A stretch of DNA of 64,000 nucleotides. Source: Pseudomonas sp. GOM6 (GTDB taxonomy: Bacteria > Pseudomonadota > Gammaproteobacteria > Pseudomonadales > Pseudomonadaceae). Within the stretch, counting starts at the first letter, position 1, and each line of letters opens with the position of its first letter. Position numbers and translations under genes: made by a program. The stretch is taken from NCBI RefSeq assembly GCF_029537485.1, contig NZ_JARPUS010000005.1:186001-250000 (forward strand), read 5' to 3'. Below the pieces are notes generated by a model. The model was not told where the DNA came from and did no database searches. It worked only from the letters and a program-made list of their open reading frames with translations. Positions 49,807 through 57,785 of this stretch are shown piece after piece.

Positions 49807-50004
49807 ATGGCGACCTATGCACAACGCTTCGTCAACGAAGCAAGGGACTTGATGCCCTACCAGTCCGACCTGCAGACGCTTGCGCTGGAGATCGACAACC
49901 CCACTGAAATCAGTGAAGTCATGGTCCCTAAAGGCGAGTATGTGGCAGGTATGACTACTGTGATTTTGGCTCTCCTGGCGCGAGAAGACGCCAGGGTGTA
50001 CTGA
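49807..50004 (+). CDS. Hypothetical protein, 65 aa
   Basis: Start MATYAQRFVNEARDLMPYQS with GAAGGGAGGTACA upstream, an excellent SD. Continues LQTLALEIDNPTEISEVMVP and ends LLAREDARVY. Soluble. Followed within 4 bases by the membrane protein gene. Function unknown. Confidence 0.6.
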   Translation: MATYAQRFVNEARDLMPYQSDLQTLALEIDNPTEISEVMVPKGEYVAGMTTVILALLAREDARVY

Positions 50005-50008
50005 GCTG

Positions 50009-50542
50009 ATGGACAACTCCACCAAGGATTATCGAGTGTCGAGCACTGAAACAAAACGTCGTGGATCGTCCGGGCTTGCTTACATAATCCTGGTCATCGT
50101 GATCTCGTATGTGTGGATTTCCCCTTCGTCCAGCAAATTCGTGATGAATAGTGAGGCCTCAGCCAACGGTTATGCTTTGGCGGCTGAACTTTGGCCTCCG
50201 CTTTCTTCTGAAGCCAAGGGGAAGGTTGCCTGGATCTACAAGAAGGGTTACCTGACGCGAAATGACATCACCAAGATCATCAGCATTGCCCTCGATGAGA
50301 AGCCTGCCGGCGAAGGTGTTTCGTCTCAGCCGAGCAAAACCTATGGCGATGACCCCAGCCTGTCGGATGGCTGGATGTGGCGCGAGGTTACCGGTGAGCT
50401 GGCCTCGTATAAGGCAAAAGATGCTTTCGAGGCCGAACTGCAAGCCGCTGGCGTGACCTGGGCCAGTCCCGCTAAACGTGACGGCTTTGGCTGGTGGATC
50501 CTGTGCCCGTGGTGTGCTCCCCCTTCGGTCTATGCACGCTGA
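50009..50542 (+). CDS. Membrane-anchored hypothetical protein, 177 aa
   Basis: N-terminal membrane segment (GLAYIILVIVISYVWIS), then about 140 periplasmic residues with helical motifs (GKVAWIYKKGYLTRNDITKI) and a C-terminal WWILCPWCAPP (CxxC-like). Probably co-transcribed with the 65-residue gene. Function unknown. Confidence 0.6.
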   Translation: MDNSTKDYRVSSTETKRRGSSGLAYIILVIVISYVWISPSSSKFVMNSEASANGYALAAELWPPLSSEAKGKVAWIYKKGYLTRNDITKIISIALDEKPAGEGVSSQPSKTYGDDPSLSDGWMWREVTGELASYKAKDAFEAELQAAGVTWASPAKRDGFGWWILCPWCAPPSVYAR

Positions 50543-50556
50543 CTTTTCAAATCTCT

Positions 50557-50579
50557 ACTGGGCGCCAATGGCGCCCAGT
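50557..50579 (+). terminator. 10-bp hairpin after the 50009-50542 gene
   Basis: ACTGGGCGCC, AAT, GGCGCCCAGT, then TGCATTTC. Long perfect stem but interrupted U tract. Confidence 0.55.
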
Positions 50580-50632
50580 TGCATTTCTGGCTCTTCGAAG
50601 ACAATGGGCTCAAGCAAATATGGAGACCTGTC

Positions 50633-50869
50633 ATGAACCCACTGTACCCACCGCTGAATTTGCCGGAGCTCGATCCGGCTCTCCTCAAACCGCGCCTGCA
50701 GGTCCAAACCAGAACGTTCTATGCGGACAGCCTGCCTGGCAGTAAGGCGACGGTTGTTCGATTCTGGGATACCCCAAAAGGCGTGTTCGTCCGACTGAAC
50801 TATGGCAAGAACCTTGGTGGCCAATCGCTGCTGAAGACTATGCCTGCAAACGTCCTGGCGCTCGCCTGA
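50633..50869 (+). CDS. Hypothetical protein, 78 aa
   Basis: Start MNPLYPPLNLPELDPALLKP with GGAG upstream. Ends KNLGGQSLLKTMPANVLALA. Soluble beta-rich core (TRTFYADSLPGSKATVVRFW). One base before the next gene, so co-transcribed. Function unknown. Confidence 0.6.
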   Translation: MNPLYPPLNLPELDPALLKPRLQVQTRTFYADSLPGSKATVVRFWDTPKGVFVRLNYGKNLGGQSLLKTMPANVLALA

Positions 50870-50870
50870 G

Positions 50871-51080
50871 ATGCCGATCAAGTCGCTGTACTGTTCCAAG
50901 TGCCTGAAGCTCTACAAGCATCAGACAGCGCCCCGGTGGCTCAATGTCGAGGTGGTTGGGATTGATCAAGGTGGAGAAACGCCAGGTGCACGGTGCCTCT
51001 GCAGGACTTGCGGCCATACCTGGGTCAGTCGGGCAAGGGCAGGGCGTCGTGCAGTTCAGCGGTACCTGGGGAAGCAATAA
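50871..51080 (+). CDS. Zinc-ribbon protein, 69 aa
   Basis: Four cysteines in a zinc-ribbon layout: LYCSKCLKLYK near the start and RCLCRTCGHTW near residue 45. Basic tail RARAGRRAVQRYLGKQ could bind nucleic acid. Sits between two co-directional small genes. Function unknown. Confidence 0.65.
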   Translation: MPIKSLYCSKCLKLYKHQTAPRWLNVEVVGIDQGGETPGARCLCRTCGHTWVSRARAGRRAVQRYLGKQ

Positions 51081-51089
51081 GGATTGGTG

Positions 51090-51311
51090 ATGCAAGAGAA
51101 AAACGAGATGACCGAGGAGCAGGCGCTCTTCACCCTCAGAGCCGGTGAGGCCTTCACGATCGAGCAATTGATGAAGGTGACGCTGTGGACTTACAACAAA
51201 GCTGCCCGTCAAATTGAGCTTTGGAGGCGGCGATCCTCGATTGTTAAGGTCGAAGGGGACGATACAGGTCGGTACCAGGCACTTTCGCCTGAGGAAGTCA
51301 TCAAGCTTTGA
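51090..51311 (+). CDS. Small winged-helix protein (FtsK-gamma-like), 73 aa
   Basis: Start MQEKNEMTEEQALFTLRAGE. EEQALFTLRAGEAFTIEQLM, WTYNKAARQIELWRR and SIVKVEGDDTGRYQALS follow the same helix-turn-helix-wing order as the 74-residue protein at 12684. A GTG/TTG just upstream could add two residues. Likely DNA-binding. Confidence 0.55.
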   Translation: MQEKNEMTEEQALFTLRAGEAFTIEQLMKVTLWTYNKAARQIELWRRRSSIVKVEGDDTGRYQALSPEEVIKL

Positions 51312-51329
51312 CCTTCTTCGGTAGGCATG

Positions 51330-51361
51330 AAAAAGGCGCCACTCTGCTGAGGGCGCCTTCT
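51330..51361 (-). terminator. Rho-independent terminator of the 479-residue gene
   Basis: On the minus strand AAGGCGCC, a CTCAGCAGAGT loop, GGCGCCTTTTTC follows the stop at 51373. Confidence 0.85.
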
Positions 51362-51372
51362 GCATTATGGGG

Positions 51373-52812
51373 TTACGCCCTTAGGTGCTCGATCGAGGTG
51401 TTGAAATCTGCCCAGCTCTTGATCAGGGCCGAATAGCCTTCAGTTACTGAAGCAAACCAATCCTTGCCCTTTTCGAGGTTCTGCATAGCCTCTTTGCCAG
51501 CTCGCTGAATTTTGGCCACGTCCTTCGGGGTGGCGTCTTTGGACAGCTTCTTCACCTTGGCACCGGTGGCCTCGACCATTGCTTGAAACTCGCGCAGAAC
51601 CTCCATGTCGCAGCTGGTGCCGCTCTGGCTGAAGCTAGCAACCACCAAGTCAAAGAGGGCATCGAGCACCGCCTTTTGCTGGTTGGGGATGTTCATGTTC
51701 AGGCCTGGGCGGATCATGTCCTGCGGGACAGCTGGAGCCGTCACCTCGAAGAACGCAGCGCCCTCGCTGAGCAGCTGCGCCAGCTGGGAACAGTCGGCGA
51801 ACGCATACTCGCCCAGGAAGTCCTGATAGATGCTGTTGATCTGGTCACCAACATCCTGCCCTTTGGCGATTGCATGGGAAGTTGAATCGATGCGGCGGAT
51901 GAGGTTGTCGAAGTAGCTTTCGTCATCCAGGTAGGCGTTGAAGTAGAGGGGCATCGAATACTCGATGAGGCCGTGTGCGGTCGTTCTCACAGCGGTATCA
52001 GGGACTTTACCCCAGAGGTCGGCCGGCGACTTCAAGCTGTCGGAGGTCACCCCATAGAACATGCATGGCTGCTCGAAGATGTCGCCAATCGCAGGAGTGG
52101 TGACTGCTACGACCATGGCCAGTCGGCCCGGCAGGGTGCGCATCAAGCAGCTGATCACCAGCTTGACCACCAGCATGTCGACTGGGATGAGGTGAGGGTC
52201 ATCGAGCTTCTTGACCAGTAAACCGATAGCGATCAAGTGCTGGCTGGCGCTGCGAAGCATCAGGCCTTGGTCGTGCAATGCTTTCATGGCCGGGAAATAG
52301 CGCTCAACGGCCTCGGCGAGCTCTTCTCGACGGCTGTAGGTCACGGTCATGTAGATCTGGTTGCAGGTGTCTGCGCCCAGAATGTCGAACATGACCTGGT
52401 TGATTTTGGTCATTGGCATGCGGTCTGCCGCATGGTGACGGAATTCTCCAGTCGGGTCGCAAGCCAGCAGAGCCAGGTCCAGGTCCAGGCGGTGGGTCAG
52501 ACGATCGAGCGGGTCCATGTCGCGCAGGTTGCCCGCCTGCTCGATTTCCTGCTTCGACTGCATACGGCCGGCCAGCTTGCCAGCTTCACGGGCGATACGC
52601 AGTCCGCCGTACCACTTGGTCCAGACGGCGGTGCTGGTGGTGCGGTCGTGCATTTCTGCTGGCAGCGCAAAGGACATGCTCAGCGGGCCGACCATCGTCT
52701 GGTCTGCATCATCGGAGCGGCACATATCCCAGAACGAACCTTCGCCTTTCAGATCATCATATCGGCTGATGCGGGTAGGGGTGTACGAGGAAACGGGGAG
52801 GGCGTGGCTCAT
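51373..52812 (-). CDS. Large hypothetical protein, 479 aa
   Basis: ATG at MSHALPVSSYTPTRISRYDD preferred because GGAG lies six bases upstream; the frame opens at 52824. Helical, soluble, with DLALLACDPTGEFRHHAADR, TVTYSRREELAEAVERYFPA, CLMRTLPGRLAMVVAVTTPA and IDSTSHAIAKGQDVGDQINS; the last 80 residues are coiled coil. No catalytic motif or known domain recognised. Its own terminator marks a single-gene unit. Confidence 0.6.
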   Translation of the reverse strand: MSHALPVSSYTPTRISRYDDLKGEGSFWDMCRSDDADQTMVGPLSMSFALPAEMHDRTTSTAVWTKWYGGLRIAREAGKLAGRMQSKQEIEQAGNLRDMDPLDRLTHRLDLDLALLACDPTGEFRHHAADRMPMTKINQVMFDILGADTCNQIYMTVTYSRREELAEAVERYFPAMKALHDQGLMLRSASQHLIAIGLLVKKLDDPHLIPVDMLVVKLVISCLMRTLPGRLAMVVAVTTPAIGDIFEQPCMFYGVTSDSLKSPADLWGKVPDTAVRTTAHGLIEYSMPLYFNAYLDDESYFDNLIRRIDSTSHAIAKGQDVGDQINSIYQDFLGEYAFADCSQLAQLLSEGAAFFEVTAPAVPQDMIRPGLNMNIPNQQKAVLDALFDLVVASFSQSGTSCDMEVLREFQAMVEATGAKVKKLSKDATPKDVAKIQRAGKEAMQNLEKGKDWFASVTEGYSALIKSWADFNTSIEHLRA

Positions 52813-52976
52813 CATTAGCTCCATTCAACTATGGGCACATGATGAACGCCGGCAATTCGAGAATGGTGTGAGTTAGCCCCCTTGGAAGGGGACGAACTGC
52901 AGCGCTTTGAAATCGGACTCATCCTGGATAAGATGAAGGTTCTCCGTTGCCTGCATGCGCACGCAATCGGTGTTCC

Positions 52977-53063
52977 TTAGCTGCTCAGCAGCACTCTCAA
53001 ACCCTCTCGGGCAATCCTTGCCCGTCTGGGCAGGACTGCCTCCTTGCTTAAGGAGTGTCCCTC
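52977..53063 (+). promoter_or_regulatory. Recurrent three-hairpin leader RNA (copy A)
   Basis: GCTGC-TCA-GCAGC (52980-52992), ACTCTCAAACCCTCT linker, CGGGCAA-TCC-TTGCCCG (53008-53024), then TCTGGGC. Finally CTCCTT-GCTT-AAGGAG (53040-53055), in which AAGGAG is the SD of the gene at 53064. A clear translation-off structure. Confidence 0.65.
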
Positions 53064-53390
53064 ATGAATCAACAAGTCTCGAACGCTATTGCAGCTGCAG
53101 AAGTTACTTCTGTTCGCGGTATCAAGCTTTCTGTGCCTGAGCTTTTTCAGGATCCTGCTTTCGTGGAGTACGTGAATAGCAGCTCTGTGATGACCTGGCA
53201 CGATAAGAAGGGCCCGATAGCCGAGGATGACTGGGCTGATGTGGCTGTCTTTGTGGATCCGTCTATGACGGGGGAAGGCTCGGATAGCGACATGCCCTAC
53301 TGGGATGTGTTGGTTGAGAAACTCAGATCAGTCACCGGTACAAACCCTTTCGGCGGCAACCATTTCATCCTGATTCTCACGAACTGCTGA
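53064..53390 (+). CDS. Hypothetical protein controlled by leader A, 108 aa
   Basis: ATG after the leader's AAGGAG (9-base spacing). Reads MNQQVSNAIAAAEVTSVRGI, then VPELFQDPAFVEYVNSSSVM and WADVAVFVDPSMTGEGSDSD. Soluble, mildly acidic. Next gene starts 10 bases after its stop. Function unknown. Confidence 0.6.
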   Translation: MNQQVSNAIAAAEVTSVRGIKLSVPELFQDPAFVEYVNSSSVMTWHDKKGPIAEDDWADVAVFVDPSMTGEGSDSDMPYWDVLVEKLRSVTGTNPFGGNHFILILTNC

Positions 53391-53400
53391 GGTATCCCCA

Positions 53401-53682
53401 ATGAACACAGCAACTGCTTTGGTGGGTATCCAGTGGCGTGGTTATCGCAGCGGCCACTTCTACGTCACGCTCTTCGATGCTGAGCACCGCAGCGCTGCGG
53501 TGGATGCACTGGAGCACCTGAAGCGGGCGGGCAGCCTGCCTGATTACAGTCCGGGTATGAATCGCGTTGAGCCCTTCGGCTGTATCGAGCTCGGCCACTG
53601 TAGTGATCGGCCTGCAGAGCACGAGGGTAGAAAGGTCTTCTATCTGGTTGGCGCTGAAACGATCCCTGTTTGTGATGACTAA
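53401..53682 (+). CDS. Hypothetical protein, 93 aa
   Basis: Starts MNTATALVGIQWRGYRSGHF, with FDAEHRSAAVDALEHLKRAG. Co-transcribed with the leader-A gene and ending before a terminator. Function unknown. Confidence 0.6.
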   Translation: MNTATALVGIQWRGYRSGHFYVTLFDAEHRSAAVDALEHLKRAGSLPDYSPGMNRVEPFGCIELGHCSDRPAEHEGRKVFYLVGAETIPVCDD

Positions 53683-53688
53683 TAGATT

Positions 53689-53713
53689 AAGCCCGGCTTC
53701 GGCCGGGCTTTTT
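53689..53713 (+). terminator. Rho-independent terminator
   Basis: AAGCCCGGC, TTCG tetraloop, GCCGGGCTTTTT. Confidence 0.95.
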
Positions 53714-53783
53714 CATTTTATTGGGATCGTAAAGCCCATGCGAAACTACTTCCCACGAAGCCGCTGGCAACGCATTGCGTCAA

Positions 53784-54206
53784 CTACACCTCGTCTTCCA
53801 CCGCAGATGCGACCGCTGCAGGGAAAATGTAGATCGCGCCGTCATTCACGCGGCTAGCGGGGGCGAACCCGTAGGATTCAAGCCAGGCGGCCAGTTCAAC
53901 CCCTTCACTCCCGTGATCTGAGTCGGGCGCATTGATGATGATCGCTGCGGCGCCAAGGTTTTCAGCCTTCTCAAAGAAGTGAGTCATCAGCCGGCTGCCG
54001 AGGCCGCGCCGGCGCATCGGCTCATCTACAAAGATCCGCTGTATGACCGCCACAATCGGGCACTGCTTGTTCAGGAGCCCAACGATAGCTTCTCCGTCTG
54101 AGCCGAGCTCGTCCAGGTAGTCCAGGAGCTCCTGATCTCCCGCTTCACACGCATAGCCAGACAGCACACCACCAGGGGCGCCCAGTTCGATAGCCTGATG
54201 TTCCAT
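53784..54206 (-). CDS. GNAT-family N-acetyltransferase, 140 aa
   Basis: Start MEHQAIELGAPGGVLSGYAC preferred over 54218 because of GTGGAG nine bases upstream. The core IVAVIQRIFVDEPMRRRGLG, then SRLMTHFFEKAENLG and ESYGFAPASRV is the acetyl-CoA-binding motif (RRRGLG) and C-terminal strand. Substrate unknown. Divergent from the SLOG gene. Confidence 0.85.
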   Translation of the reverse strand: MEHQAIELGAPGGVLSGYACEAGDQELLDYLDELGSDGEAIVGLLNKQCPIVAVIQRIFVDEPMRRRGLGSRLMTHFFEKAENLGAAAIIINAPDSDHGSEGVELAAWLESYGFAPASRVNDGAIYIFPAAVASAVEDEV

Positions 54207-54333
54207 GCTGATCTCCACGATCGAGGTTCATGGCTATGATCGGCTGGCGACGGACCGTTGTGCGCGAGGTTTGGCCCGCCTTGCGGCTCGGCCGACCGGT
54301 TGCACTTCTTGCGGCAATGGCAGAATGGAAAGC

Positions 54334-54891
54334 ATGACCAATCATCCCGAACCCATCCTGCAGGTCCTGCAGCACAAGTTGCCGAGCTATTCCCCCCGCA
54401 CTGCTGAAAACGCTTTGGGGGCGGATCTGACTGTTGCTTTCGCGCAGGACTACTCAACGGCCGGCGAGCGCCTGACCAAAAAGATGGCGGGCGCAAAGTT
54501 CGTTGCTGTGCCGCTTGGGCAGCCACCGGTTGAGGCGGCCCGCCTACTGTACAAGGCCCTCAGGTACCACGATGCACGTGTCTTGAATGTTGCGGGCAAT
54601 GGGATCTACACCCTGCAGGCTAACTGGACCCAGTCCAGCCTCAATCAGTGGGTGTACCAGGTGCTGGCGCTGGTGCATGAGCACTGGCCCCTGGTGACCG
54701 TTCGATCCGGCTGTCAAACCGGAGCAGACCTCGCCGGCTTGGTTGCGGCGTATGCATGTGGCGTCCGGAAGGTGATTGCACTGCTACCGCACGGGTTCAT
54801 ACAGCGCGGAGCGGATGGGATTGATCGCGAACACACCCAGTCAGAAATTCGAGAGCAGATTCTTGCTGGCGCCAGAGCGCTCACAATCTAG
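54334..54891 (+). CDS. SLOG/cpYpsA-like Rossmann protein, 185 aa
   Basis: Start MTNHPEPILQVLQHKLPSYS with GGAAAG upstream. ADLTVAFAQDYSTAGERLTK, VLNVAGNGIYTL and VRSGCQTGADLAGLVAAYAC, then PHGFIQRGADGIDRE follow the pattern of SLOG superfamily (YspA/cpYpsA-related) proteins. These are nucleotide-derivative binding proteins found in signalling and defence contexts. The usual GGQTGxD is here SGCQTGAD. Neighbour of a GNAT gene, divergent. Confidence 0.7.
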   Translation: MTNHPEPILQVLQHKLPSYSPRTAENALGADLTVAFAQDYSTAGERLTKKMAGAKFVAVPLGQPPVEAARLLYKALRYHDARVLNVAGNGIYTLQANWTQSSLNQWVYQVLALVHEHWPLVTVRSGCQTGADLAGLVAAYACGVRKVIALLPHGFIQRGADGIDREHTQSEIREQILAGARALTI

Positions 54892-54952
54892 AAGCCTTGT
54901 TCCCCACCAGGTGAAGCTATCGCCCACAGCGATCGGCTGAGCGCCGGCATCA

Positions 54953-55249
54953 TCAAGAAAGCCCTGGTATGGAGACATTCCCGCTCTGGAGTGCGGGCAG
55001 GATGAGCCAGGTCCAGGCCCCCACTGAGTTGCAGCAGGTGAAGAATAGTTGCTGGGTCATCAGCCCCCATGCCCTGATGTAAAAGGCAAACGCTGAAGTC
55101 GCTACGGAGCTGAGGGTGAGCAGGAGCCAGCTGTACTCAAAGCCAGTCACCTTCAGGCTCAGCACCATAGCTCCAGTGATGCCAAGGCAGCAGCCAGTGA
55201 TTTCTAGGCCACGGACAAGCCAGGGAGTACGTGCAATGGGGTTAGACAT
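54953..55249 (-). CDS. Small multi-span membrane protein, 98 aa
   Basis: Start MSNPIARTPWLVRGLEITGC. Three hydrophobic stretches (CCLGITGAMVLSLKV, WLLLTLSSVATSAFAFYI, NSVGAWTWLILPAL). The order with MTQQLFFTCCNSVGAWTW is reminiscent of short PnuC-like pieces but no clear family. Possibly an inner-membrane transporter fragment or chaperone. Confidence 0.5.
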   Translation of the reverse strand: MSNPIARTPWLVRGLEITGCCLGITGAMVLSLKVTGFEYSWLLLTLSSVATSAFAFYIRAWGLMTQQLFFTCCNSVGAWTWLILPALQSGNVSIPGLS

Positions 55250-55296
55250 CAAAGAGCCCTCTCGTTTGATCACATCGTCTCTCGGCGCAACGAATA

Positions 55297-55318
55297 TGGG
55301 GCCTGAGTTAGGCCCCTG
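55297..55318 (-). terminator. Hairpin after the yejK-like gene
   Basis: GGGGCC and GGCCCC with a 7-base loop directly after the stop at 55333, followed by ATATT on the minus strand. Confidence 0.45.
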
Positions 55319-55332
55319 CTGTGGGTTTGGCT

Positions 55333-56337
55333 TTATTTCGCCCGCTTGAGCTGGTCTTTCAGCTGTGTCGGCACGTTTCGGATCGTGAGGGTGTTCCGAT
55401 CCTCATCGAACTCGATGGCGCTACCCAGCAGGTGAGAGTCGAAGCTGATCGACAGGCCTTCGGCACGGCCGGTAAAGCGGCGGAAGTGGTTCAGGGTCTT
55501 TTTGTCCGCTGGGAATTCCGGCGCCATGCCGTAGTCCTTGTTGCGGATGTGGTCGTAGAAGGCTTTCGGTCGGTCCTCGTCAATCAGGCCTGAGAGCTCT
55601 TCCAGGGTGATTGGTTGGCCGATCTTAGCTTGGCTTGTCGCATAGTCGACCAGGGTATCGGTCTTCTCCCGTGCGGCATCCTCCGGCAAGTCCTCGCTCT
55701 CCACAAAGTCGCTGAAGGCTTTCAGCAGCGTGCGGGTCTCGCTAGGAGCATCGACACCCTCCTGGCAGCCGATGAAGTCTCGGAAGTAGTCGGTCACCTT
55801 GCGACCGCCCTTGCCCTTGATGAACGAGATGTACTGCTTGGATTTGGCGTTGTTCTGCCATTCCGACAAGTTGATCCGGGCGGCCAGGTGAAGCTGGCTC
55901 AGATCCAGATGCAGGGCCGGCGCCACGTTCAGTGCTTCAGTAACTGCGATGCCCTGGTTGTGATGCAGAAGCGCGATGGCCAGGTAGTCGGTCATGCCCT
56001 GTACGTAGTGAGCAATCAGAACATGGCCACCGGTGGCCATGTTGGACTCTTCCATCAGTCGCTGCAGGTGTTCTGCCGCACTGCGGCTGAAAGTGGAGAA
56101 ATCAGAACCACCGTCCAAGTAGTCCTTTAGCCAGCCACTCAGCGGATAGGCGCCGGAGCTTTCATGGAACAGGCCCCAGGCTTTCCCCTGCTTGGCGTTG
56201 TAGGCCTCGTTGAGGTCAGCCAGCAGGTTCTCGACCGGTTCTGAGAGTGGAAGTGGGGCAGCTGCTGCAGTGAGGACTGAAGGGCTGCCGTCCGGCAGCT
56301 TGTGGATGTGGTGAATCTCGATTTGGCGGATTGGCAT
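55333..56337 (-). CDS. yejK: YejK/NdpA-family nucleoid-associated protein, 334 aa
   Basis: Length equals E. coli YejK (335). Visible blocks include [70 protein letters not shown] and [17 protein letters not shown]. Nucleoid-associated protein that helps package plasmid DNA; pCAR1 carries a homologue (Pnd) beside its MvaT-like Pmr. Complements the MvaT-like gene at 35043. Confidence 0.9.
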   Translation of the reverse strand: MPIRQIEIHHIHKLPDGSPSVLTAAAAPLPLSEPVENLLADLNEAYNAKQGKAWGLFHESSGAYPLSGWLKDYLDGGSDFSTFSRSAAEHLQRLMEESNMATGGHVLIAHYVQGMTDYLAIALLHHNQGIAVTEALNVAPALHLDLSQLHLAARINLSEWQNNAKSKQYISFIKGKGGRKVTDYFRDFIGCQEGVDAPSETRTLLKAFSDFVESEDLPEDAAREKTDTLVDYATSQAKIGQPITLEELSGLIDEDRPKAFYDHIRNKDYGMAPEFPADKKTLNHFRRFTGRAEGLSISFDSHLLGSAIEFDEDRNTLTIRNVPTQLKDQLKRAK

Positions 56338-56434
56338 AGCTGGCCTCTTTAGGTAGACCCAGCAATCGTCACACGAGCTTGGGAAGGTGCAAGCCGAGTT
56401 CAGGTAGAGATTTGGTCTTAAGGCCGGAGGGAGA

Positions 56435-57067
56435 TTAAGCCACGCTGCGAACCAGATCCCTGTCGATCTCGTAGACGGAGAAGAGGGGGCGGGAGTCTAG
56501 GCCGCGGTCGTTTGCGATTGAGAGTTTTCTCTTCCCGCAAGCGAAGGAAGGGCCAACGCAGTCAAGAAGATCGCTCGGCAATGATGCAATGACATCGTCG
56601 CTGCAGAAGTTACTTTCCTTCAGTCGATCTTCGCACCAGATGACCAGTGCCTTTGACGGAAACTGCGACTCAGCGATGAGGCAGGCGACATCGTTCGCAT
56701 CTAGTCCGGTTCTGCCTGCGAAGGGAAGGAAAGCCATTACGTTGGGCTCTATTTCAGCCCACCAGCCAGAGAGATCCCGGCCATGCACTTCAAAGATGTG
56801 CAGCTGAGGGAAGGGGTTGTCTTTGGTGTAGTGCCATGGGGCGAGTTTGATGGTTGCACCCTGGTCGATGATGTCGTTCATGCAGCGACCATGGACCAGG
56901 GTTACATGCTTTTCCTTGCCGGGTCTCCCATTGAAAAGGAGGCTGACGCAAAAGCAGTTGTGCTCAAGGCTCACGCGCTCCCTGTCCCTTTGAAATATGG
57001 GGGGAGCTTCAGTTGATCGCATTGAGGTCGCGATCGAGTTTAGGGAGGGGACTCGGTTTGACTGCAT
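56435..57067 (-). CDS. Hypothetical protein, 210 aa
   Basis: Start at 57067 ([20 protein letters not shown]) has GGAAAACGA upstream; ATG at 57022 is an alternative. Soluble alpha/beta protein with [40 protein letters not shown] and [20 protein letters not shown]. No family recognised. Borders the iteron region. Confidence 0.55.
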   Translation of the reverse strand: MQSNRVPSLNSIATSMRSTEAPPIFQRDRERVSLEHNCFCVSLLFNGRPGKEKHVTLVHGRCMNDIIDQGATIKLAPWHYTKDNPFPQLHIFEVHGRDLSGWWAEIEPNVMAFLPFAGRTGLDANDVACLIAESQFPSKALVIWCEDRLKESNFCSDDVIASLPSDLLDCVGPSFACGKRKLSIANDRGLDSRPLFSVYEIDRDLVRSVA

Positions 57068-57261
57068 TCGTTTTCCAGCAAAGTTTGGATTAGACGGCCA
57101 TGGCCTATCGGGGCCTTTTGGAGTCCTGGCTGACTACTTTAAAGCCAAATTGTACGTTTTCGGCGCGCTGTATATGGCTTTTTCTAGCATGGCAATGTGA
57201 CACGTTCGTCTATCACCATGCAGCCAGTTACGCCCAGATACTGGGCCAGGCCCTGTGAGGC

Positions 57262-57572
57262 CTACCTCAAAAATAGGTGGAGCTACTTCAAAGCTAGGTC
57301 TCTCTACCTCATGTATAGGCGACATTTACCTCAAAGGCATGAAGCATCATTGTCGCTACATCAACTGCTCTCGATAATAGAAAAATCATGTGGATTTTCC
57401 GTGAAAGTGGCCCTTTGATGCCTTGACGAAAGCTGGCGCTGATGCATCTGTCGCCTCAAAAAGGGACTTCTGCCTACCTTTGAGGTAGTGAAACCTGGTC
57501 AGAAGGGCTGGAACCTATTTTTGAGGTAGATCTGGGATGCCTCTGGAAGGTTGAGACCTATTTATGAGGTAG
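57262..57572. repeat. Array of 17-bp iterons, both orientations
   Basis: Eight copies of CTACCTCAAAAATAGGT-type sequence. Four read forward at 57262, 57283, 57304 and 57326 (21-22 bp steps). One degenerate forward copy lies at 57451. Three in reverse (ACCTATTTTTGAGGTAG type) lie at 57472, 57513 and 57556 (41-43 bp steps). Steps of about two helical turns indicate cooperative protein binding on one DNA face. They lie upstream of the ParB-like gene: candidate parS centromere, replication origin iterons or operator. Confidence 0.75.
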
Positions 57573-57584
57573 AGATTTACTCAT

Positions 57585-57680
57585 TATTGCCAGCGCCCAT
57601 GATTTTTGGGGTGTATTGCCAGTCTGCAGTGCGGCGACCCTGTAATTAGTTGGATATTGCCAATCGGCAGTGTGCTTGAT
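57585..57680. repeat. TATTGCC-type direct repeats before parB
   Basis: TATTGCC occurs at 57585, 57614 and 57655, the last two extended to about 20 bases (TATTGCCAGTCTGCAGTGCG and TATTGCCAATCGGCAGTGTG), 41 bp apart. Distinct from the 17-bp iterons; probably a second binding site set near the parB promoter. Confidence 0.5.
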
Positions 57681-57785
57681 GGCCTGCAGGGTGCGCCAGT
57701 ACAGGGGGTTGCAGATTTCAGGAGGTGGTTAGGATGAAAGTCATCAGAGGGCAAAGCCCCGACACCACCACAAGGAAAAACGACG

